From assembly GCF_964275005.1 (NCBI RefSeq), contig NC_092686.1:16279190-16343189 (forward strand): a stretch of 64,000 bases of DNA, in the 5' to 3' direction. The position numbers were made by a program, and so were the translations under genes. Shown one piece after another: positions 1-12,600 of the stretch. This DNA comes from Diadema setosum. Lineage: Eukaryota; Echinodermata; Echinoidea; Diadematoida; Diadematidae. How positions within the stretch are numbered: the first letter of the stretch is position 1; the number at the start of each line of letters is the position of its first letter. Below the pieces are notes generated by a model. That model did not search any database, was not told where the DNA came from, and saw only the letters and a program-made list of their open reading frames with translations.

Positions 1-29
1 TTTCTATTAACGTGCTATTAACGATGTAA

Positions 30-412
30 AGACGTTCCACGTACCATATCTTTCCTCCCTCTTTCCGTTTTTAGCTGCAGCGGATGTGAGTTGCGAGGAT
101 GCCCAGAGGATGCAGAGAGGATGCAGCGGACGTTTAAGGGATGCCGCACGGACATACAACGTTTGTTGCTCGTATGTCGCGGATTTACATCGTACACAGC
201 GGAAAGTTCATCCGTTCTAAAAGTTTTAAGCAGCTTAAAACTTTTTGCGCGGATGAAATCACAGTGGACGGATGCACGATGGATAGAGCGGATGAAACAC
301 GTATGCGATGGGTACACAGCGGATTCGTAGCGTTTTCCAACGGATGGCAAGATTTTTTGTACGCTTTACATCCTCTTTGCATCCGTAAGTGCAGTGGGAC
401 CGGGCCTTAAAG
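30..412. repeat. Foldback-like repeat rich in GCGGATG / CATCCG
   Basis: The block is built from many direct and inverted copies of GCGGATG-type words with internal near-palindromes, for example around 205-250. It ends near 392-412 in GTGGGACCGGGCCTTAAA, a GGCCC-type terminus common on hAT-like MITEs. I cannot see a matching left end, so the element may start before the window. The open frames in it are by-products of the repeat. Confidence 0.45.
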
Positions 413-514
413 AATAGCAAGGCGCAATCATCATAGTTTACATCTAAAAAGCACCCATACATACACACATAAACACTATTATGTAAACTCAAGCACAAAA
501 ATACACACTTTCAT

Positions 515-602
515 ATCCACACACACACACACACACACACACGCAACACAATGCAAATGCACACACTCACATGCCATCACATGCACACACAAGACACACT
601 GG
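515..602. repeat. (CA)n-rich simple repeat
   Basis: A pure CA tract at about 520-542 is followed by a degenerate CA-rich stretch. It lies beyond the last exon I can place for the unrecognised minus-strand gene. Confidence 0.8.
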
Positions 603-629
603 CCTAGAAATCTGCTTTTCTCACTTTAC

Positions 630-3600
630 CTGCAGTACTTGTTGAGTCTCTAGTGCATAACTCAGCCATGGATCTACTGGTACATGACCTTTGACACATC
701 GCCCATATGCCGAACACTTTATGTATGAAAAAACAAAAACAAGAAAAAAAAATGATTAATTTACACTGTCAAATTGAGAAAACCTCAAAAATACGCTGCT
801 TGAACTTCCAAGTTCATTGACCGTACCTGTCAAAATATCAAAAATCCTTCATAAAATCCACAAAAATTGCTGGATCACTACCAAAATGTAATCATCTCTT
901 CCTTGTGTCATTCTCAACCTTTCCTGCAAGTTTCATCCAAATCTGTTCACAACTTCTTGAGTTATTTTGCACATGGACAAACAAACCAACGGTTATGAAA
1001 ACATAACCTCCCTTGGCGGAGGTAACTAAAAAAGCACTAAGAGAGCACAGACCTTCACCAAGCAGCTCATTTCCACAGGTCCATGTATGCTGAAAATTAC
1101 CCAGTCTTTTGTTTTTGTCAATGGCTTCCAGCTGCGCATCACCTGCCCAAGCAAAGCATGCGCTTTTTAATTTAGTGCATGCATGCAAACCTCAAATATG
1201 CACTGCTTGAACTCTCTAATGTTCACTGACCTGTTCTGCCAAAAGATTAAAAAAAAAAAAAAAAAATCCTTCAAAAATTCATAAAAATTCCTGGATCACT
1301 ACCAACAGTCCCAAATCATCCATTCATGTGTCCTCATCAACTTTTCCTGGAAGTTTCATCCCAATCCGTTTACAAATTGTTGAGTTATTTTGCACACAGA
1401 TAAACCAATGCCTATGAAAATATAACTTTCTTCCTTGGCGGAGGTAACAACAAAAAATGGAAAAAAAGTGAATTGATAAGTTGTACATCATCCTATTTTG
1501 AACACCCTCCCAAGTCAAGGTAACTTCACCAACATCTATTAAATAACTGTCGAAAGTGAAAAAATTGACACAAGGGTTTACCTTTTGTGCGAGCACAGAA
1601 CTCATTCACAGGTTTAAAAAACACCAAAGACATTATATCACCTCCAAAGTGTGCAGAGAATGATGCTAAATAGGCATTTACTCAACAGAAGCAGCACAAA
1701 GTGCACAGTCACTCTGCTGGTACACAGATCTCATCTTTCCCTCAGTTCTTGAGTGCACTTTTCAATACAATGATCATACAATTGTAGCTGATCAAAGCAT
1801 GGGGTAGCTATCCTCAAGTTTGTTTATGAAGGTAAATACTCCGATATCTGATATTTTATTTCCAAACAGACTTGTTCAAGTCACTGATTGTATTCTTTCT
1901 ATATTCCTTATGTAATGGTTTGAAGAAGAAGGACATAGGTTCACAAGCACCACTCCAGTCAGGTATCACGTATTATAAAATGGATTCAAGAATGTAGCCA
2001 ATTGGAAGTGCTGAAATGAGTCACGTGTGCTTGTATTAATTTCTCACTAACATGCACGGCCGACGTCACAATGTTTGCACTAGCAGTGCGCACTCAATCA
2101 GTTGTTACAAGTGCGTCGCGCGCTACTATACGTGCTGTCAATCCTGTAAACAACTTCTAGTTCGGGCTGCCGGCCGGCCTTTCTTGTGTGCATAACATGT
2201 GTGGCGTACGTATACTCTTATACGTACAGTACCAAGCGCGCCGGAACACTTCTGGTTTTGGGGGGGCAAAATCTCAACGGGGGCACATTATGTGACGATG
2301 TGAGATCCTCGGCGCGGGAGCGAAGCGAGCGGGGGGGGGGGGGGGGGGGGGGGGGGTGGAAAGGGGGATACCTCCCCCCCCCCCCCCTTGTAGGGAGGTT
2401 TTGTAAAACAGGGTATAAAAGTCGCGTTTATAGACCATTTAAAAGCAAATTTCTAAGGAATTAAACATAGTGAAAAATAATCAGTGCGAAGGGCTATGAT
2501 TATTACGTACGGGAGTACATAATAATGTGATGGTGTGAGATCCTCGGCGAGGGAGCGAAGCGACCGAGCGCGGGGAGTGTGTGGGAGGGGGGATACCCCC
2601 TCCCACGGTAGGGACTTTTTGTAAAAACAGAGCATAAAAGTCGCGTTTACAGAGAATTTAAAGCAAATTTCTAGGGAATTGACATATTGAAAAAATCAGT
2701 TGGAAGGACTACGATCATAACATACGGGAGTACATTAATACTGTGATGGTGCGAGATCCTCGTCGAGGGAGCGAAGCGACCGAGCGGCCCGGGGGGAGGG
2801 TGTGGGAGGGGGGACACCCCCTCCCACGGTAGGGACTTTTTGTAAAAACAGAGTATAAAAGTCGCGTTTATAGAACATTTAAAAGCAAATTTCTAGGGAA
2901 TTAACATATTGAAAAAAAAAAACAGTTGGAAGGACTATGATCTTAAAATACGGGGGTATATTATGTGATGGTGTGAGATCCTCGTCGAGGGAGCGAAGCG
3001 ACCGAGCGGGGGAGGGTGTGGGAGGGGGATACCCCCTCCCACGGTAGGGACTTTTTGTAAAAACAGAGTATAAAAGTCGCTTTTATACAGCATTTTAAAT
3101 TAAATTTCTGAGGCATTAAACCCAGTAAAAGAAATCACTGCGAAGGACTATGATAATAACTTATGAAGACTTTTCATTTTACTATAAGTACGGGCAGAAC
3201 GAGCGAGCTACTTTCACTTTGCAATTTATCTGAAATGTACTCATTAAAAGCTTAAACATGATCGCATCGTTCGAACAATAAAAAAATATTCTTATACTGC
3301 TAGAAAGCAAAGAAGAAAATTAAAAATGTACTAAAGGTATGTTTCAGCGGGCACACTCGAGGACACGAGGCTATACACTAAATTTACTTATAAGTTACTA
3401 TTAGTGTATAGATACAATAATGTTTGTTGTTAGTGTATTATAATTTTCGCCCCGTTAGGGGCGAAAATTTTTACATTTTCAGTTACGAAATTACAACATT
3501 TAGACAAGAAATATGCCTTTATTGTTCATTTTGGTCTTTAAATCAGTGATTAATTATTTGTTACAGGGGGCACTTTGGGGGGGCAAAAACTCGTTTTGCC

Positions 3601-6600
3601 CCCCCAACATTTTGTTTGGGGGGGCAAGTGCCACCCCTGCCCCCCCGCTTCCGGCGCCCTTGTACAGTACTTATATGTGTGCGGGATTTCCGAGTGCGAC
3701 GTTGTATACCAAAACATTATGGTGAACATCAAATGAACAATTTCACGGTTCACATTAACAGCATGCAGTATCAGTGACAGTAGGCATCAGTTAACAGGCC
3801 AATAATTCAACTGAAGCACTGATACAATTGTAACACTCGCTTTTCTACAGAAATTGGCCCCGTTCTCCTTTAAAGGGACTGTACAGTACAGGTTGAGGTG
3901 GGGATTCATGTTTTGAATACCGGTATTCCCAAATGAGATAAGAAACCTCTCATGAAATACGAAAGAGCATGTAATTTTAAGAAGAATTCACTGTTTATTT
4001 GATGAAAATTGGTTTTCAAGTGGCCGAGATACCAAAAAAAGTGATAATAATAAAAGGCGACAGGCCACGCCTTTTATTAGGATCTCTTTGTTTCACCTTG
4101 TTCTTGGCCATTTCAAAACCGAATTTCATCAAATAAACTTTTGATACTCCTTAGAATTGCATGCTCTTTGACATCTCATAGAGTGGTTTCTGAATATCTC
4201 GCAAAACGTTAAAAGCTAAATCCTCACCTCAACCAGATCTGTACACACCCTTTAAGGTACAATGGGAACAACCAAACTTTGATGACACAAATCAAGTTCT
4301 TATTTTGCAACTAACCATGAAGTGGAGCGGCAGCAGGAACAAACTCCAGAATCTCTCAGCTTCCCTAAAAGCTACCTCCTCTCTCAATGACTGCCTGCTG
4401 TCTTCTGCAACTCACAAGAAGCTTCCAGTAGCAAACTTACTTCACATCAAAACCAGATACTGTATCCCTACACTTCACCCTACTGTGGACACTGTGGTTT
4501 CACAAATATAATATACATACATACAGCTATGCATATGTATCCTAACATAATGCTTCCACTCAGGAACTAGATTTCCTTTCTGCTGACGTATATTTCAGTG
4601 CACAGGCATGACACCTGTCTACAGTGAACATGCCATATTCTTGGACGTATCAATTTGCATCCCTACCAGACAAGATGGTATGCAGAAATGTACACAACCA
4701 AGGAGGCAACTCTGGGCACATACCAAGAATGTCAAACCTGTCACTCCACATTTCAAAAAAAAAAAAAAAAAAGAAATCACACCGCAACACTTTAAGAATG
4801 TAGCACAAAAAGAACATTTACCTTGGTGCATTTCGCTTCTCTGCTCAGTTTGTCACAAGCCTGGTCATCATTCCCTTTAATTTCTGGGAAAAAAAGCAAG
4901 CGAAGCTAGAGCAAAGAATACACTGAACATACCCAATCTAACTCCCTTTAATATCAATTGTTACAAAACAATTCAAAAGGAGTGTATATCTTCACATTAC
5001 ATTCACTCTGGTTATACTGAATGCATCATCTTTAAAGGAAACTAAAAATAAAACCCAAATTTTAATGTGGATTGAATTAATATTTGGGTTTTGGTTTCCT
5101 TTAATTCATGCACAGATGAGATAAATGATAAAATAACCATTACAGAACACTTTAATAGTTTTACACAATTGATATAATTGCCTTATATTTGCTGCTAACT
5201 CATGGCACTTCTCCTTTTTCAGTAGTCAACCCTAGTATTAAAATATTAAACTAAATTAAGACCCATTTATGGGTGAACCTACATTGGGTCTAAGGCAATT
5301 ACCCCCTGGACAATTACCCTGGACCCTTCCCCCTTCCCTCACCATAATCCTAATCCTGAACCTAATCCTAACCAAAACTCTAACCCTAAACCTAATCTGT
5401 ACTCTACCATTATCACTAACCTGTACATTGTATTTCGCGGGGGCGGTAATTGCCCTGATTCGCCTACATCATGTTGACTTGTGTGAGATTCCTGTATGTC
5501 AATCTTTATTTCCAAACAATGAAATGGCACACCTTCAAAAATTAGTGTATCATGATTGAAACAGTTATGTTTACACCGAGAAGCTTTACTCCAACAACTG
5601 GTACCTACCTAGTTTATGCAAAGTGGATTGGACAGTTCGATTAGCTGCTAGGTTGAGGGTGGCTTCCATGTGGGCCATATGGGTGGCAGCACTGCCATCT
5701 TCAGTTGAGAGAAAAATGTTGTATCTGACCAGGTTTGTGTGTTTCACTGGTTTGATGTCTTTAATGCCCCTGAGTTGATAAGTAGTCTGCCGTGACAACA
5801 TGCACAAAAGAAAAGGCACAATTAGAATCAACGGGAAAGATATACATGTGTACACAATACATATCTGGTTATCAAAGCACATCCCCCTTGTTGAAGCTCA
5901 TTCACAATACAGCGCATCCAAGAAAAAACAAAACAAAAACAGAACCCTAAAACAATGGCTTATTGTGGAAAAGAAATTGAAAAAAAAAATGTTAAAAAAT
6001 GAATTTTGAATGTTAAAAAAAAAATGATTCTGAGTACCACAAAATTCAATGTTCAAATCAATTGCCACATTTTTTGGCTTAAACACTCTGCACGCCAGAA
6101 AAATAGAGAGATAGACAGTTCTTAGTCCCAGAAAACCAAAACAAAACAACAGAACCCTACACTAAAGGCTTATAATTGGCTTTTGGTTTACACTCTGAAC
6201 ATACCAGAAAAAGAAAGGAATAGACACTTCTTGGTTTAGATTTCAGTATGTTGTAGCTTATTTAATGGTCTTTCAGAAGTCTACTTACAAAATTTTGATT
6301 GGATGACGGCATCACCTCGTAAAAAATGGATTGAAAGTAATCTTGTCAAATTTGACCAGCTTACGTGTTATCTCTATACTGGGAGTGCAGTTTTTCTGGA
6401 AATGAAAATTGACATAACTATCTTTTTCGAGCACTAGCTCACTTATGCTTTGGTGAATTTCTCCCAGATTTTAGTATGATGTAGCTGAGACTTTGGGCTA
6501 TCGTAAGTGTGCCCTTTGTTTCTTCAAATGACGTCAGCATCACCTCAAAAAACTTGGTTGAAATTAAAGCTTATCTTCGATGTATTGGAATATTTCTTTC

Positions 6601-9600
6601 TTTCTGCAAATTTCTTTGCAATAACTCAAGAAAAACAGCCCCTATCACCCCAATATTTTGCACATGTTTAGTTCATGTCACGTACATTATTTCATTAAAT
6701 AACAACTACTTGATCAGACACCATCTTGGGTATGTAAATTAGGGTCAAAGGTCATAATTGGTTCATCCTGTATCTTGGTGAATACATGTCCTATCTTTCC
6801 CATATTTTGCACACGCAAAGACCATTTGTACATGGATCATTTTATAAAATAATCACTTTTTGCTCAGACACCATCTTGGGTGTGCAAAGTTGGGTCAAAG
6901 GTCAAATATACTTCATTCTGTATCTTCTTTAGTGTATACAGAATTCGGTACCAAAGATGGCAGGTCTGACTCCCTTTTCTAAATGAGAATCCAAACATCA
7001 CACAGCCAATGTCCCCTCAACACTATGATGAAACCTGTACGTTACCATTTGGATCAGGACTCAAATCATTGATTTACGAACAGATCGGATCACCTAATTT
7101 GTCAGTGTTGACAAATTCCAAGTCTAGTTACGTCTGTAACTTTTACACCACAGAGTAATAGCATTGTTAGAGTTCCACAAAGGATCGTGGGTATTAGGAG
7201 TGAGTGGCTACCATCTTGGCTACAACTCTTACTTTTCATACTTTATTGAGTTGCCTTTGGTCAATGGAGAGAGAGAGAAAGAACAGGAGGGAGCCAGGGA
7301 GAGAGAGGGAGGGAGAGAGAGGGAGAGACAGAGAGAGAAGTTTGCACCACAGTCTTATTGATGGTGGTATGTAGAAGTACTAGGAAAGAAAAAAGTAAGG
7401 TCCTGTAGAAATGGTCACAGGAGTTGAGTCATGTTATATGTCCAGTCACTAACAAGGGATTTGCCTTGCTCTGGCGAGTGGCCTTCAGTGAGCAAATGGG
7501 ACGTAATTAGTCAACAAATTGTAGCTCGTTCACTTCACAGATAAAACGCTTTTACGAGCAGTTGAGATATTGTAGAACAAAGGGAAACAAAAACACTCTA
7601 CATTACTGTAGTATGAAAGGAGCGTTTGCTGTCCAGTCTTCCATGTTTAGTGTAGCGGTTATAATATTGTATGTACAGTTTATATTGTTGACTCATATAT
7701 TGCACTGGGATTTGTCTGGCATACTAATGTATGGAGGGTTTATGGGATGAAATGTCATTTGTCATGATGGTTCATTTCTACCCCAAATACATACTTTTAT
7801 CCAAATGAGTAAATGAGTAGCATTTTGTAGCCAATGTACAATAAGGTCAAAAATCAAGGTCAAAGAAGTCAAAGGTCAAAATTCTGTGTAGAAGTTTTGA
7901 AGCCCTCACCTAGTGCCATCACATAAAGCAAACAGAATCGAAATTGGGTTAGAAATGGCGAAGGAGTAGCATTTTGTAGCAAAATGTACAATATAGGTCA
8001 AAAATCAAGGTCAAAGGTCAAAGAAGTCAAAGGTCAAAATTCTGTGTAGAAGTTTTGAAGCCGTCACCTAGTGCCATCACATAAAGCAAACCGAATCGAA
8101 ATCGGGTTAGAAATGGCGAAGGAGTAGCATTTTGTAGCAAAATGTATAATATAGGTCAAAAATCAAGGTCAAAGGTCAAAGAAGTCAAAGGTCAAAATTC
8201 TGTGTAGAAGTTCTGAAGCCCTCACCTAGTGCCATCACATAAAGCAAACGGAATCAAAATTGGGTTAGAAATGGCGAAGGAGTAGCATTTTGTAGCCAAT
8301 GTACAATATAGGTGAAAAATCAAGGTCAAAGGTCAAAGAAGTCATAGGTCAAAATTCTCTGTAAAAGTTTTGAAGCCCTCACCTAGTGCCATCACATAAT
8401 GCAAACGGAGTCGAAATCGGGTTAGAAATGGCGAAGGAGTAGCATTTTGTAGCAAAATGTACAATACAGGTCAAAAATCAAGGTCAAAGGTCAAAGAAGT
8501 CAAAGGTCAAAATTCTGTGTAGAAGGTTTGAAACCCTCACCTAGTGCCATCACATAAAGCAAACGGAATCGAAATCGGGTTAGAAATGGCGAAGGAGTAG
8601 CACTTTGTAGCAAAATGTACAATATAGGTCAAAGGTCAAGGTCAAAGGTCACAACTGAAATTCTGTATAGAAGTTTCAAAGCTCCCATGTAGTGCTATCA
8701 TATAAAGCAAACAGAATCAAAATTGGCTCATAAATGACAGAGAAGTAGCAAATTGAACATTTTGATCACACACGGACACACACACACACACACACACAGG
8801 GACACACACACGTACAGAGCCCGTTTCATAGTCCCCTGCTCGAACTCGTTCGGCTGGGACAATTAAAAGTATCCCTCAAGAAATTCAATTTCATGTTCAT
8901 ACTCAGACAAACTTTTAATCTTACCTTGCATTGATGATTGAAGTCCAGAATCAAAAGCTCTGCACCTTTTGCCATGAGGAAGAGTTCCCTATCTCCAAAC
9001 TGTTGAAATGGATCAGGTTTTTTTCTGTAGTACAGCAGATATGCATCCATTTCATCTGCACTGTATGACATCTGGAAAGATCAAACAGACAAAGACTATC
9101 ATCAGGGATGCCAAGTTCAAAAAATATTTATGAGTGAGATTTTCATAACTCGGCATCTCGGCATGCGAATGTGCGCGCGAGCGAGGGCGTGGGAGGGGTT
9201 TTTCCCCCTGTGGCCTCCCACGGTAGGGAGCTTTTTCAATTTTTAGCTCTTAATGGTGCGATCAGGTGCATACTTAAGTGACTATTTTTTACTTAATTTG
9301 AAAGACAAAAGGGAAATATACCTTCAAGTGTAACTATCACTTTAATATTTTGAGCTATGCTCATTATATAGGCCCAAGTTGCAGACTTCGCCCGATGCGT
9401 GAGAAAAATGGGTGTCATGCGTGAGATCGTGAGATGGCCCCTAAATGCTTGGAGACTTGGTAGCTCTGTATCATTGAAGTCCTGTTTGCTTGGTACTCTT
9501 TTTTTTTTTTTTTTCTAGATTATGATGTTGCAAACTACTTCAGCAGTAAACTAACTCTCAGGCCATGAGAGAGATCTATATTCCTGAAAACCTTTGCTAT

Positions 9601-12600
9601 CAGATGCTAAGATTGAAGGTAAATTTAGCCCAGGATATTACAGGTATAAGTTAAAAAACCCAACACAACACATACATTTAAACACACACAGATTGGCAAA
9701 CATTACAAAAAACGTTTGACAAAAAAAACAAAAAAAACCCAACACCCCCTCCCCCCCCAAAAAAAAAAAAAAAAAATTACACAAATCAGTCATTTATACT
9801 GGACTAAAATGGGAAGATAGGAAATTATGATCCTGACTGAGGACAGTATCTATGGATTTTTTTTTCTAGTCAAACAAGCTCATGATCATGCTCATGGAAG
9901 CCACCCTCAACCTAGCAACTAATCAAACTACTGTATACGCCGAATATTTCGCGAGGTTTTTATTTTCGCAAATTTCGCGAGTCAGGTGCTATTCGCGAAA
10001 TTAAAGACACGCAAAAATATTAACTCTGATCCCAATATGAATGTGAGGTACACGTATACATTCCTCCATTTAGAACATGACTCCATGATCGCGCATTTAA
10101 CCACTCGCGAAATCACTGGGAAGTCCCAATTCGCGAGAATTTTGACTCCCTAAAATATATGGCGTATAGTAGGTATACAGTATCCAATCCACTTTGCATA
10201 AACTAGATAGGTACCAGTTGTTGAAGTCAAGTTTCTCAAAATAAATATGATAAAAATGTTGCAATCATGATACACTTAAATTTCTGAAGGCGTGTCATTT
10301 TAATGTTTTGAAATAAAGATCGACATATAGATATCTCACACAGGTCAACATATGGTGTAGGTTCATCAACATGGGTCTTAATTTAGTTTAATAATTTTAA
10401 TACTGGGTTGACTACTGAAACTTGTCAGAGATAATAAACAATGTACTTAGCCATGTTACCTGCATCTCACCATAATCTATAATATGCTTTTGTACAATAT
10501 GAAGCAACAGGCTGGGCCTGTGATCCTCAAATCCCATTCATGTTCAGTTTCTATTCTATCAAGTTTTGCAGAGATGACAAAGGCTCTGTACTTTCTCCAT
10601 GCATCATAGGGTACGTTTATCAACTCCTTTTCTCGGCAGAAACAGGTTATCCAAACAGCTTTCAAGGAATTTTTACGAGTTGATAAACGCAAAGCTGTTT
10701 TGATAGCCCTTTAGGAAAGCCTTTTACGAAAGGGTGCGTTTATCAACTCTCCTTTCTCGGCAGAAACAGGTTATCCAAACAGCTTTCAGACAATTTTCAC
10801 GAGTTGATAAACACAAAGCTGTTTTGAAAGCCCTTTCGGAAAGCCTTTTCGAAAGCCCGAAATTTGTGACGATCCAAACAGGTTTCCTAAACAGGTTATC
10901 AGAAACCTGTTTGTAAAAGCCTTTTGGAAGTTGATAAACGCAAAGCTGTTTTGAAACGGCTTTGTAGTCTTGTACTTCAGTACTTGTACTTCTCCTCGGG
11001 TCGAATGGCGCAATGCAGCTGTGCAGTGACAGGCCAGTTTAAAAATCATGTTCGCGAAGAGAGTTGATAAAGGCAACTATTTTGAAAGCCGTTTCTAAAG
11101 GGCTTTGGAAAGGGCTATCGAAAGCCGTTTAAACAGGGGAAAGTTGATAAACGCAGCCAAAGTCTCATGCCGCCACTCAGAAATATTTGAAGTATGTGCT
11201 AAACTGGAGCTGCCTCACAGATAGGAAGACAATTGATTCATGTGACATTGCATCATGACTCGTCACTCTCAAAGGAAGATATGTCTTTATGATGGTAATT
11301 GCTTTTCGCCGTCCCTTTTTTAGAAAACAAGCGGCACATTAATAGTACAGGCAGTCAGGGCTTTGGAAAGGGCTCTCAAAAGGGCTATGGAAAGGGCTTT
11401 CGAAAGGGCTATCGAAAGGGCTATCGAAAGCCGTTTAAACAGGGGAAAGTTGATAAACGCAGCCATAGACACGTGTATGACAGCTGACTTGTTAATGATA
11501 TCGAGTACAGTGAAACTCCACTTGAGCTGACTGCAATTACTCAAAGGGTAAAATCAAGCAGAGAACAGCACAAGTAGTCAGCAGTACATGTATCATAACA
11601 CGATTTGTATGTCAGTACATTAGATACTGGGTACTGAATAAAAAGTAAGGAATTTTAGCTAAAGGGGGACCTCCGGATGATTTTCAGACTTTTACATTTG
11701 AACAACTATAAATAATTAGTCAAACTGAGTACAGAGTTTCAGAATTTATAGTGATTGGGATAAGGAAAGAGCATGTTTCCAAAATTTATAACAAATTACA
11801 ATGAACAAGGATGATGACATGACAGCCTCACCATAAGAATGCACGAGTTGGGGCTCAAGGGAGGAGAACAAAAGAAGAACGCATGCATACATTTTTCACA
11901 GGTGAACTTGTTGAGCAAGTGGTATTGTAATGGAATTACACTGCTACATTTCTGACATGAGGCTCTGATGTCATCAACACTGTTTAGTGTAATTTGTTTA
12001 AGATTTTCAATTTATTGGTTTCTCTGCTCAAGGACCACAATAAATTCCATGAATCTATATATGGAGCTGTTGATTTATGTACTACATGATGTGAAATTAT
12101 GAAAATCGTCCGGAATGCCCCTTTAAACTGAACTTGCTTTTGTGTGTGAGCAATCACACACAAAAACCCCCACAAATATCATGCTTTGGTCATTACTCTA
12201 GCAGCAACAAAACCTCCTCCATCATTACTCATTGCTGTGAAGTTCCCACAAATCTACACAAATTCATTGCAATGAACATAACCTATTCTTCCTACTTAGA
12301 GGACAAAACTATGCAAGTTATTGCTATGAATATTATATGTGACCGTGCATCACAAAACGAACAAAAAGTCGCACACACTGATTTTGTGTGAGGACTGAAA
12401 ATAAGTGAAGTGGGTCAACCAGGACCCCGTTTACAGTAATATACTCTAATAACTTTTGAAAGGACAAGGTTACTGCTTTGAAAGTTGGCGTTAATTAGGG
12501 AAAGAACGTGTTAATAAGGCATGCTCAATTTCAGTTTAATCCAATAATCCCTTCATTGTTGTTACTCCAGTGGTTTACAACCTGTTTTTTGTCCCATTCA

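Noticed and set aside
1587-1645. Exon candidate with FFKPVNEFCARTK in the minus-strand gene
   Set aside because: Good acceptor and donor, but its end phase does not join the exon at 1142-1053 in the preferred frame; kept only as a possibility.
7770-8720. Possible CRISPR-like array (regular repeats)
   Set aside because: Units of 155-160 bp are contiguous and similar throughout, without unique spacers, in an animal genome.
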